Source: Myxococcales bacterium
GTDB taxonomy: Bacteria; Myxococcota; Polyangia; Polyangiales; Polyangiaceae
DNA length: 22,471 nucleotides
Direction: 5' to 3'
Assembly: GCA_003151595.1 (NCBI GenBank)
Contig: PLXW01000137.1
Coordinates: forward strand, 26,635-49,105
Shown: one piece after another, positions 1 through 6,507 of the stretch
How positions within the stretch are numbered: position 1 is the stretch's first letter
How the letters are laid out: the number at the start of each line of letters is the position of its first letter
Translations under genes and position numbers: made by a program
The notes under the pieces: model-generated
Databases searched by the model: none
What the model was told of the DNA's origin: nothing
What the model saw: the letters and a program-made list of their open reading frames with translations, nothing else

Positions 1-1
1 C

Positions 2-580
2 GAGCCGCTCCACAACTACGACGCCGTCGCGCGATCGCTTCGCTTGCTCACGCACCCCGAAGGCATCGGCCTGTCGTCGCGCCGCGTGACCGTGTCGACC
101 AGCGGGCTCGTCCCCGAGATCGAGAAGCTCGGCGCCGACTTCGCCGGTCAGATCGGGCTCGCGATCTCGTTGCACGCCGCCGACGACGAGACGCGCACGC
201 GCCTCATGCCGATCAACAAGAAGTACCCGCTGGCGAAGCTCATGGACGCCCTCCGCGCGTACCCGCTCCCCAAGCGTCGCCGCATCACGATCGAGTACAC
301 GCTCGTCGCCGGGCGAAACGACGGCACCGTCGAAGCGAAGAAGGTCGCGCGCCTCCTTCGCGGCCTCCCGGTGAAGATCAACCTGATCCCGATGAACCCG
401 ATCGACGCCAGCACGCTGGGCCCCCCGGATCTCTCGGGCGTCCTCTCGTTCCAGCAGACGCTCTGCGACGCCGGCTACTCGTGCTTCATCCGCCGCCGGC
501 GCGGCGATGAAGTGAGCGCGGCGTGCGGGCAGCTCGCGCTTCTGGGCGCGAAGCCCAAGGTTCGCGTGAATCGATCGTGA
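2..580 (+). CDS. rlmN: 23S rRNA (adenine2503-C2)-methyltransferase RlmN, 3' part
   Basis: Partial gene cut by the left edge; the reading frame is open from base 2 and ends with TGA at 578-580. It encodes about the C-terminal half of RlmN, the radical-SAM enzyme that methylates C2 of A2503 in 23S rRNA and A37 of some tRNAs. The first visible residues, EPLHNYDAV, correspond to the family's GMGEPL-N motif. Then follow LAISLHAADDETR, the INLIPMNPI segment, and near the end RRRGDEVSAACGQLA, which holds the conserved Cys of the AACGQL motif that forms the transient protein-RNA adduct. The CxxxCxxC cluster motif lies upstream of the window. Seventy-eight bases separate it from lgt on the same strand, so co-transcription is possible. 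The family assignment is secure; the start is not visible. Confidence 0.95.
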   Translation, partial: EPLHNYDAVARSLRLLTHPEGIGLSSRRVTVSTSGLVPEIEKLGADFAGQIGLAISLHAADDETRTRLMPINKKYPLAKLMDALRAYPLPKRRRITIEYTLVAGRNDGTVEAKKVARLLRGLPVKINLIPMNPIDASTLGPPDLSGVLSFQQTLCDAGYSCFIRRRRGDEVSAACGQLALLGAKPKVRVNRS

Positions 581-658
581 AGCGAACGAGCGCGAGAACA
601 AACCGCGGTAGCGCGGCGTTGCGCGAAATGAGCTAGAACGCCACCGTTCACCTTCCGA

Positions 659-1702
659 ATGATCCCGTACCTCCACATCCCCGAGCTCCCCCTCCTCAAA
701 GAGGCGCACGAGCTCCCCTTCGGCCTGAAGTTCGGCCCCCTCGCGCTTCACCCCTTCGGCTTGCTCGTGGCCACGGGCGTCATCATCGGGACGAACCTCG
801 CCATTCGTCGCGCGCGCCGGCTGGGGCTCGATCTCGAGCGGCTCAACTCGTTCATCACCTGGATGCTCGTGGCCGGCTTCATCGGCGGGCACATGCTCGA
901 CGAGATCTTTTACCACCCGCAAGAAATCAAAGAGCGCTGGTACTCGCTCTTCATGTTGTGGGAGGGACTCAGCTCGTTCGGCGGGTTCACGGGCGGGTTC
1001 ATCGGCGTCGCCTTGTGGAAGTACTTCGAGATCGCTCCCACCGGCGGGCTCCGTCGGCGCGCGAAGCCGCAGCCGATCCTTCCGTTCTGCGACGTGATCC
1101 TCGCGGTGTTTCCGGTGGCATGGATCTTCGGGCGGAGCGGCTGCTCGTCGGTGCACGATCATCCGGGGACCCTCCTCAGTCAGGTCCACGAAGACACGAG
1201 CTCGGCGCTCGGTCGTCTCTCGGAGTCGTTGAACCACCTGCTGGCGGTCGACTACCCGGGGCTCGGCGAGTCGGTGCCGCAAGATCAGTTCGCCCTCTTC
1301 CACGGGCACGCGCCGCGGTTCGATCTCGGCCTGCTCGAGATGCTCTTCACGTGCATCATCGCCGGCGCCTTCGCGCTCACCTGGAACAAGAAGCTCGCGA
1401 CCGGGACGTACATCGTCGTGGTCAGCCTGGCGTACGCGCCGGTTCGCTTCGCGATGGACTTCCTTCGCATCACGACGGCCGAAGACCCCCGGAACGCCGA
1501 CCTCCGTTACGGGTTCGGCGCGCTCACGTTCACGCCCGCGCAGTGGGAGTGCGTGGTGCTCTTCGTGTTCGGCGTGGCGATGGCGTTCTACATCCGCTCG
1601 CTGAAGAAGCGCGGGATCGAGCTCATGGACGAAGTGCGCGCCGTGCCGGGCGAAAGCGGCGAGGACGGCGCGTTGGAGTCGGGAGTCACGCGGGCGTCGT
1701 GA
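659..1702 (+). CDS. lgt: Prolipoprotein diacylglyceryl transferase family protein, atypical active site
   Basis: 347-residue polytopic membrane protein of the Lgt family, which transfers diacylglycerol from phosphatidylglycerol to the lipobox cysteine of prolipoproteins in the inner membrane. Support comes from the hydrophobic N-terminal segments, the WEGLSSFGGFTGG block at residues 101-113 (aligning with the SFHGGL region of E. coli Lgt), GRSG at 158-161 and YAPVRFAMDFLR near the C-terminus. Two features are odd. The essential His of the HGG motif (E. coli His103) is Phe108 here, and the GRxGNFxNGE signature reads GRSGCSSVHDHPG (158-170). The Arg is kept; the Asn and Glu are not. An insertion of roughly 45 residues follows. 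I recall similar GC-VHDHPG variants in other Myxococcota and Planctomycetes, so this is probably a subfamily rather than a broken gene. The ATG start has no strong Shine-Dalgarno sequence. The 3' end overlaps the convergent thioesterase gene by 17 bases. Confidence 0.85.
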   Translation: MIPYLHIPELPLLKEAHELPFGLKFGPLALHPFGLLVATGVIIGTNLAIRRARRLGLDLERLNSFITWMLVAGFIGGHMLDEIFYHPQEIKERWYSLFMLWEGLSSFGGFTGGFIGVALWKYFEIAPTGGLRRRAKPQPILPFCDVILAVFPVAWIFGRSGCSSVHDHPGTLLSQVHEDTSSALGRLSESLNHLLAVDYPGLGESVPQDQFALFHGHAPRFDLGLLEMLFTCIIAGAFALTWNKKLATGTYIVVVSLAYAPVRFAMDFLRITTAEDPRNADLRYGFGALTFTPAQWECVVLFVFGVAMAFYIRSLKKRGIELMDEVRAVPGESGEDGALESGVTRAS

Positions 1703-2108
1703 CGTGGCGCTCCAGCGCGGCCCGGACGTCGTCAGGGATCGCGATGGCCTTCAATGCCTGGAGATCGCTGACCGCGCACACGTGACGGATCGACGCGATG
1801 TGCTCGCCGTCGGATGCGCGCGTGATGGCGTAGCGGAAGGTGCACGACTTGTTTCCGATCCGCTCGACCGACGTGGCGATGCGCGCGACGTCGCCGTAGC
1901 GGAGCGGATGCTTGAAGTCGCACTCCACGTGCACCGCGGGAAACCCGACGCGCCGCTGCGTGATGAGCGCGACGTAGCCCCCTGCGAGCTCGCGTTCGAA
2001 GAGCGTCTCCATGGCCTCGTGGCAGTAACCGAAGAAGCGGCCGAAGAAGACGATGTTCGCGGCGTCGACGTCCTCGAATCGAACGGGGCGCTCGTAGATC
2101 GCCGTCAC
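1686..2108 (-). CDS. Acyl-CoA thioesterase, YbgC/FadM type (4HBT hotdog fold)
   Basis: 140-residue hotdog-fold protein. The N-terminus YERPVRFEDVDAANIVFFGRFFGYCHEAME matches the 4HBT signature, in which the Asp of the R-x-x-D-x-D-A segment is catalytic; the family hydrolyses acyl-CoA thioesters in the cytoplasm. The GTG start at 2108 was chosen because it overlaps the stop of the DUF3501 gene in a GTGA junction and leaves exactly the hotdog domain; the open frame extends further upstream, but that part is antisense-like Arg-rich sequence. It is the last gene of the leftward perR-rubrerythrin block, so it is probably translationally coupled to DUF3501. Its 3' end overlaps the convergent lgt end by 17 bases. 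The substrate cannot be told from sequence, and a link to the redox genes is only positional. Confidence 0.88.
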   Translation of the reverse strand: MTAIYERPVRFEDVDAANIVFFGRFFGYCHEAMETLFERELAGGYVALITQRRVGFPAVHVECDFKHPLRYGDVARIATSVERIGNKSCTFRYAITRASDGEHIASIRHVCAVSDLQALKAIAIPDDVRAALERHVTTPA

Positions 2109-2689
2109 GGAGCGAGGTCCTCGGCGACGCTGAGGAGCGTGGCCGGCGTGAGCGCGGTGCACGCCTGGTAGACGGGGTGGTCGACGACGATCTCGACCCG
2201 CGCGTCCTTCGTCTTCGCGCGAATGTGCGCGGCCGACTTCGCGGTGAGCGGGAACCGCAGGTAGTGCACCGCCGACGTTCGGTCCTCGAGCTCGCGCGCC
2301 GGATCCCACGTGGCCGCGTTCTTCTCGCCGTCGACCACGAGCGCCACGTGCCGCTCGAAGCCGCGGGCGTCGACGAGGAACTTGTCGCGCACGGCCGTGT
2401 CGATGATCTCGATCATCACGGTGGCGCACAGCTCGTCGGTGCCGGGGACGAGCTTGTTGTACGTCTCCATCTCGTGGAGGATCGCCGCTTCGCGCGTGAT
2501 GCGCTCGGTGCGGAGCATCTCCTGGATCTGGAGGAGCACCGTGTCGTGGTTCTCGAAGAGCGCGGTCACCTTGTCGCCCACGGCCACGCGCCGCGCGCGC
2601 TTCTCTTCGATCACGCGCGCCCGAAAGCGATCGCGGATGCCCTCGTAATCGGCCAGCCCCATCACCTCGCTACGTTCGACTGGACGCAT
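2105..2689 (-). CDS. DUF3501 family protein
   Basis: 194-residue soluble protein that I recognise as DUF3501 from the block [22 protein letters not shown] (about residues 13-34), the [20 protein letters not shown] stretch, and the later [11 protein letters not shown] and TSAVHYLRF segments. No function is established. In other bacteria this family sits beside rubrerythrin and GlpC-like iron-sulfur proteins, as here. The start at 2689 is supported by AGGAGG six bases upstream; a second ATG at 2662 (MGLADYEG) has poorer spacing. The gene overlaps the end of the iron-sulfur gene by 20 bases and shares a GTGA junction with the downstream thioesterase. There are no Cys motifs, so it is unlikely to carry electrons itself; a partner or assembly role with the iron-sulfur protein is inference. 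Confidence 0.9.
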   Translation of the reverse strand: MRPVERSEVMGLADYEGIRDRFRARVIEEKRARRVAVGDKVTALFENHDTVLLQIQEMLRTERITREAAILHEMETYNKLVPGTDELCATVMIEIIDTAVRDKFLVDARGFERHVALVVDGEKNAATWDPARELEDRTSAVHYLRFPLTAKSAAHIRAKTKDARVEIVVDHPVYQACTALTPATLLSVAEDLAP

Positions 2690-4058
2690 CGCCGACCTCC
2701 TCGCGCTCGCGCTCGCTATTGGGCGTGACCCTCACCGGCTCGCCCACGCGGATGCCGTAGGCCTCCGCGAGCGCTTCCACCGGATGCATCACGGGGACTC
2801 CGTTCTCTTTCGCGATGCGCAGCGCCGACAGCGGGCAGTCGGTGACCACGGTCGCCGCTTCCACCTCGTCGATCGCGCGCACCATCTTCTGCGCGTACTT
2901 CTTCCCCATCTCGTAGTACTCGGCCTTCATCCCCCACGTGCCGTCGACGGCCGAGCACTTCTCGATCACCTCGACCTCGGTGTCGGGCAAGACCCCGAGC
3001 ACGCGCGAGCCAGGGAACCCGATCTTCTGCGCGCGGAGGTGACAGGCCGCGTGGTACGCGACCTTGCCGAGCCCCTTCTTGAAGTCGCGGTTGAGCGTCT
3101 TGTCGCGCCGGAGCTGCTCGAGCATCTGCATCAGATCGAGGGTGTTCTCCGCCACCTTGCGCGCTTCGCTGGTGCCGAGGAGATCGGGGTACTCCTTCTT
3201 GATCGTGTACGAGCAGGTCGGCTGGATGACGACGATCTTTCGCCCCTGTTCGATCTCGCGAAGGAGGCTCGCCACGTTGAAGCGAGCCTTGGCCTGCGCC
3301 GCGGCGATGTCGCCGCCGTCGAGGTTGGGGATGCCGCAGCACTGCTGCTCGGGGCGCACGACGTCGAAGCCGTTTCGTTCGAGGACGCGGACGGCGTTCG
3401 CGGGGACGGTCGGGTTGTTGTAGTCACCGGTGCAGGTGGCGAAGAGCGCCACGGTCCCGCGCTCGCCGGCGCCGGGGAGCTTCTCGTGGCGCGCGAGCCA
3501 CTTCTCGAACGACTGCGTCGCGAACTGCGGGACGGGGAACTCGGCGGAGATGCCGAGGAGCTTCTCGTTCACTTTGCGCACGAGGCGATTGGCGTTCACG
3601 AAATTCGCGACCGGGGCCATGAGGCCGCTCGTCATCGCGCCGAGCTTGCCGGGCTCGCCGAGCACTTGATCCACGAGCGTGACGCCGTTGCGCTTGGCGC
3701 TCTGGGCCTTGGTCCGCATCAAGAGGCGAGGGACGTCGATCATCCACTCGTGCTTCTGATCGGCCGTGTACGGGCAGTCGATGAAGCAGAGCTTGCACTG
3801 CCAACAGAGGTCGTTGATCGACTTGAAGTCTTTGTCGTCGAGCAGCTCGGCGCCTTCCGCGCCCTTCGTCTCGATGTCGCGATCGACCCGCGCGAACATG
3901 TCCGGAAACGATCCGCAGTAGCTCACGCACATCCGGCAGCCGTGACAGACCTCGAAGACGCGCCGCGCTTCGTTCGTGAGATCGGCTTCATCCCAGAAGC
4001 GCCAATCGCTGGGCGAATTGGCCGGAGGGAGCGCGGGCTTGGGACTTATTTTTTTCAT
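2670..4058 (-). CDS. GlpC/HdrD-like iron-sulfur protein with CCG domains
   Basis: 462-residue cytoplasmic protein. Two [4Fe-4S] motifs lie near the N-terminus: C38-x2-C41-x2-C44-x3-C48 and C85-x2-C88-x2-C91-x3-C95, the last followed by Pro. Two CCG-type (heterodisulfide reductase) domains follow: C209, C240-C241-G and C282 form the first; C339, C368 and C408 the second. In the second the usual CCG is CSA (residues 368-370, ending DGTWGM), a variant I associate with the rubrerythrin-linked branch of this family. The related GlpC and HdrD proteins pass electrons through such centres. With no flavin or quinone-binding domain visible, this looks like an electron-transfer subunit. It lies 131 bases after rubrerythrin and overlaps DUF3501. 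I infer that it reduces the rubredoxin-less rubrerythrin, or another partner, during peroxide stress. The ATG at 4058 lacks a clear Shine-Dalgarno. Confidence 0.9.
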   Translation of the reverse strand: MKKISPKPALPPANSPSDWRFWDEADLTNEARRVFEVCHGCRMCVSYCGSFPDMFARVDRDIETKGAEGAELLDDKDFKSINDLCWQCKLCFIDCPYTADQKHEWMIDVPRLLMRTKAQSAKRNGVTLVDQVLGEPGKLGAMTSGLMAPVANFVNANRLVRKVNEKLLGISAEFPVPQFATQSFEKWLARHEKLPGAGERGTVALFATCTGDYNNPTVPANAVRVLERNGFDVVRPEQQCCGIPNLDGGDIAAAQAKARFNVASLLREIEQGRKIVVIQPTCSYTIKKEYPDLLGTSEARKVAENTLDLMQMLEQLRRDKTLNRDFKKGLGKVAYHAACHLRAQKIGFPGSRVLGVLPDTEVEVIEKCSAVDGTWGMKAEYYEMGKKYAQKMVRAIDEVEAATVVTDCPLSALRIAKENGVPVMHPVEALAEAYGIRVGEPVRVTPNSEREREEVGDASSRT

Positions 4059-4080
4059 GGGAACACGCGGTCGAGACGCG

Positions 4081-4174
4081 TCGTCATCCTGAGGAGCGCA
4101 GCGACGAAGGACCCCCGCAGTCGATCAGAGCCTCCGCTCCGACCGGGGGTCCTTCGCTTCGCTCAGGATGACGA
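4081..4174. repeat. REP-like palindromic intergenic element
   Basis: A long imperfect inverted repeat fills most of the 131-base gap between the rubrerythrin and iron-sulfur genes. The left arm is 4081-4117 and begins TCGTCATCCTGAG; the right arm 4144-4174 is its complement, apart from a short insertion in the left arm (GAGCGCAG against CGAAG). Both arms end in the GAAGGACCCCCG block and the loop is about 26 bases. Sequences beginning GTCATCCTGAG and ending near GAAGGA recur as dispersed palindromes in many high-GC genomes, so this is probably one copy of a mobile or REP-type element. In the mRNA it would form a strong hairpin and could stop or damp transcription after rubrerythrin. There is no T-tract. 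Confidence 0.75.
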
Positions 4175-4189
4175 AGTGGTCGTGAGCGC

Positions 4190-4612
4190 CTACTTCAGCG
4201 ACTCGAGCATCTTCGTGAAGCGACCCGCGTGGCTCTTCTCGGCCTTCGCGAGCGTCTCGAACCACTCGGCGATGTCGGTGAAGCCTTCGTCGCGCGCCGA
4301 CTTCGCCATGCCCGGGTACATCGTCTCGTACTCGTGCGTCTCGCCCGCGATCGCCGCCTTCAGGTTTTTCTCGCTGCTGCCGAGCGGGAGGCCTGTCGCC
4401 GGGTCGCCGACCTGCGCGAGGTACTTGAGGTGACCGTGCGCGTGGCCGGTCTCGCCATCGGCCGTCTCTTTGAAGTTGCCGGCGATCTCCGGGAGCCCCT
4501 CGATGTCCGCGACCTGCGCGAAGTAGAGGTAGCGACGGTTCGCCTGCGACTCACCGGCGAATGCGTCCTTGAGGTTCTGGTGGGTCTTGGTGCCCGCGAG
4601 TGACTTGCTCAT
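4190..4612 (-). CDS. rbr: Rubrerythrin family protein without rubredoxin domain
   Basis: 140-residue ferritin-like diiron protein. All expected ligands are visible and spaced as in classical rubrerythrin: E21 ([11 protein letters not shown]), E54 and H57 (ETGHAHGH), E91 and E94 (AGETHEYE), and E125 and H128 (EKSHAGRF). Rubrerythrins reduce hydrogen peroxide to water in the cytoplasm. The C-terminal rubredoxin domain that delivers electrons in classical rubrerythrins is missing, since the protein ends at the fourth helix; an external electron donor must be used. The ATG at 4612 follows AGGAG with a 7-base spacer. It lies 42 bases after perR, with a candidate Fur-family site in the gap, and precedes the iron-sulfur and DUF3501 genes. 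Regulation by the adjacent PerR-like protein is inferred. Confidence 0.93.
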   Translation of the reverse strand: MSKSLAGTKTHQNLKDAFAGESQANRRYLYFAQVADIEGLPEIAGNFKETADGETGHAHGHLKYLAQVGDPATGLPLGSSEKNLKAAIAGETHEYETMYPGMAKSARDEGFTDIAEWFETLAKAEKSHAGRFTKMLESLK

Positions 4613-4630
4613 TTGATTTCTCCTGGTTAC

Positions 4631-4647
4631 GAAACGATAACGATTCC
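4631..4647 (-). promoter_or_regulatory. Candidate PerR/Fur operator before rubrerythrin
   Basis: The 42-base gap between perR and rubrerythrin holds an AT-rich stretch in otherwise GC-rich DNA, with the octamer AACGATTC at 4639-4646. The same octamer lies in the perR promoter (5161-5168) and is followed in both places by a pyrimidine and AAA. Here only one half of the palindrome is well kept. No convincing -35/-10 pair was found beside it, so it may control an internal promoter or simply be a decayed site. Confidence 0.4.
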
Positions 4648-4654
4648 AAACGTC

Positions 4655-5143
4655 CTAGTCTTTGCGCCCCCCGGCGCACTTCGCGCACAGCCCGCGGTAC
4701 ACGCGCTCGATGGCGCGAACCGAGAACCCGCCGGCCGATTTTCGGAGGCGGCGCACGGTAGCCGAGCTTGGGGCGAGCGTCTCGGCGGGGATGTCGTGGA
4801 CGGTGCCGCAGCGGTCGCATACGGCGTGGTGATGGGCCGACGTGTTGGGGTCGAAGCGCGCTGCGCCGCCGAGGCGCAGAGTACCTCCAAGGCCCGAGGA
4901 AACGAGCGCGTCGAGCGTGTTGTAGACCGTGGCGAAGCTCATCGACGGGAACTCGCCGCGGAGGCGCTCGAACAGCTCCTGCGCGGTGGGGTGCGACTCG
5001 TCGCCCGCGAAGATCTTCACGATCGCCAGGCGCTGCGGCGTCATCTTCAACCCGGTGCGTTTGAGGTCGCGCAGCATCGCTTCCGAGCGCTCGTCCGCCA
5101 TCGCGGATGCGGGCGCGGCGCGTCTCGGCGTGGTGGAAGGCAT
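4655..5143 (-). CDS. perR: Fur family regulator, PerR type
   Basis: 162-residue Fur-superfamily repressor. The winged-helix recognition helix is SFATVYNTLDAL (69-80). Structural zinc ligands are C109/C112 and C153/C156. All five residues that bind the regulatory metal in Bacillus subtilis PerR have counterparts with matching spacing: H51, D98, H104, H106 and D117. The Asp at position 98 (RFDPNTSAHHH), rather than Glu, is the usual marker of peroxide-sensing PerR over iron-sensing Fur. The protein would bind DNA with Fe or Mn and release it when peroxide oxidises its histidines. It is first in the leftward block with rubrerythrin 42 bases downstream. The ATG at 5143 follows a weak AAGG; a second ATG at residue 15 is possible. 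Sensor type is inferred from residues; target control is inferred from context. Confidence 0.9.
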   Translation of the reverse strand: MPSTTPRRAAPASAMADERSEAMLRDLKRTGLKMTPQRLAIVKIFAGDESHPTAQELFERLRGEFPSMSFATVYNTLDALVSSGLGGTLRLGGAARFDPNTSAHHHAVCDRCGTVHDIPAETLAPSSATVRRLRKSAGGFSVRAIERVYRGLCAKCAGGRKD

Positions 5144-5149
5144 GCCCGT

Positions 5150-5178
5150 ACCTTAGTAAGAACGATTCTAAAGTGCAA
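5150..5178 (-). promoter_or_regulatory. perR promoter with overlapping palindromic operator
   Basis: Read leftward, TTGCAC (5178-5173) and TAAGGT (5155-5150) are separated by 17 bases, a plausible -35/-10 pair ending 7 bases before the perR start. The spacer contains the palindrome AGAA-CGA-TTCT (5159-5169), extended by outer T/A matches. A repressor bound there would block the promoter, which fits autoregulation by PerR. The -10 box is weak (three of six consensus positions). Confidence 0.5.
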
Positions 5179-5217
5179 CCCGTCTCGGGCGCATCTTCCG
5201 GCAGGGAAGCGGACGTT

Positions 5218-6456
5218 TCAGAAGAACGAGTTGGGCTTGCAGTCGTCGCCGGATCCCATCGGCGTCGCGTACTCGAGCACGTCGAAGTCGCCCGGCGCGA
5301 TGGCCGCGAGGTCGTTCGAGCCGAGCGTGCTCCCCCACGTCATCGACGGGTCGGATTGCGACACCAAGCTGTCGCTCTCGGCCGTGAAGATGTCTTCGCC
5401 GCCATCGGCGAGGAACATCCCGTAGGTCTTCAGCGCCTGGACGACGGCCTTGCCGCCAGGCGACGTGATCTGCGAAGCGTCGAAGCCCGCGTGCAGGCGC
5501 AAGTGCATGCCGTACGCGGGGCCGGTGGTCGACGTCGTGCTCGTGGTGCCGTGCGACCCGGGCGCGACCCATGCCGCGCCGCCGCGGATCTGACCGTTCG
5601 GCAAGATGAAGCGGAGCGCGTGCTTGATGACGCCGGCCTTCGTTTCGCGCACGCCGATGAGGCCTGGCGAGATCGCGAGCCCCGCGGCGTCGGCGCTCGA
5701 GCAGCCCGAGCCGCGACCGGCGGGCGGGTAGTGCTTGGTGAGATCCCACACCGTCTCTTGCGCCCCGTTGCCCGTGGTTCCGCTGATGCTCTGAACGCTC
5801 CACAGCTCGAAGAGCTTGTGCGACGAGTCGTCGACCACGAGCAGGTGGCAGTCGCCTCCTTGCGTGCACGTGTAGCCGGTCTCTCCTTCGAGCATGCCGC
5901 CGGCAGGGACGGGGACCGGCGTCGTGTCGCTGTCCCCGGTGTCGCTGAGCGTGAACGTGGCGGTCGGGGTCGACGACGTCGCGTGCTGGAGCACGATCGA
6001 AAAGTCGATCTGCATCTTGTTGCCGTGGCCCCAGGTGAGGCTGCCGATGATCGACGACGAGTCGCTCGCGATGCTCGCCTTCGACACGTCCTGGTACCAA
6101 GGACTGTCGCACGGGAAGAGATCGGCCGGGCCGCCCGTGGGGCCTCCGCCGCCCGCGGTCCCGCCGCCGGTGCACGCGCCGCCGTCGCTGGTGGACCCGC
6201 CGCCGTCGTCGCCCGAGCTGCCGCCGGAGCTGGACCCACTCGAGCTTCCACTCGAGCCTCCAGAGCCTCCGCCACTCGAGCTCCCCGAGCTGCTGCCGCT
6301 GCTCGATCCGCTACCGGAGCCGCTCCCGCCGCCGTCACTCGTACCGCCGGCCGGGGTAGAGGTTCCGCACGCCGGAGCGAACGATCCGAGCGCGACGATC
6401 AGTGCGACCGCTGCGGTTGCGCCCAAGGTTCGATTCAGGGAGCGATGAAAGCGCAT
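5218..6456 (-). CDS. Predicted surface lipoprotein with Gly/Ser linker
   Basis: 412-residue predicted secreted protein. A basic N-terminus and hydrophobic core (residues 10-25) end in FAPAC with Cys30, a slightly weak lipobox, then about 75 residues of Gly/Ser/Asp linker (38-113). The folded part starts near DLFPCDSPWYQDVSKASI (112-129). Its C-terminal third carries LRLHAGFDASQI and ALKTYGMFLADGGEDIF, which resemble a family of exported proteins in actinobacteria and myxobacteria with a conserved R-L-K/H-x-x-F-D and ALK-x-YGM-x-x-AD-x-G pattern; I know no biochemical role for it. Six Cys outside the signal could form disulfides. It lies 51 bases downstream of the acyl-AMP ligase gene on the same strand and may be co-transcribed. 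There is no strong Shine-Dalgarno; the ATG at 6456 gives a complete signal peptide. Confidence 0.85.
   Translation of the reverse strand: MRFHRSLNRTLGATAAVALIVALGSFAPACGTSTPAGGTSDGGGSGSGSGSSSGSSSGSSSGGGSGGSSGSSSGSSSGGSSGDDGGGSTSDGGACTGGGTAGGGGPTGGPADLFPCDSPWYQDVSKASIASDSSSIIGSLTWGHGNKMQIDFSIVLQHATSSTPTATFTLSDTGDSDTTPVPVPAGGMLEGETGYTCTQGGDCHLLVVDDSSHKLFELWSVQSISGTTGNGAQETVWDLTKHYPPAGRGSGCSSADAAGLAISPGLIGVRETKAGVIKHALRFILPNGQIRGGAAWVAPGSHGTTSTTSTTGPAYGMHLRLHAGFDASQITSPGGKAVVQALKTYGMFLADGGEDIFTAESDSLVSQSDPSMTWGSTLGSNDLAAIAPGDFDVLEYATPMGSGDDCKPNSFF
6118..6345 (-). repeat. Low-complexity Gly/Ser linker repeat
   Basis: Within the lipoprotein gene, about 76 codons encode almost only Gly, Ser, Asp and Thr, with recurring SSG/SSSG units and imperfect short DNA repeats (GCT-GCC-CGA-type triplet runs). 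It tethers the folded domain away from the lipid anchor. Such tracts change length easily by slippage. Confidence 0.8.
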
Positions 6457-6507
6457 GACGTGGGATTCTGTCCCTCCACCCGCCGCGCGTCGATCAAAGA
6501 AGACGGC

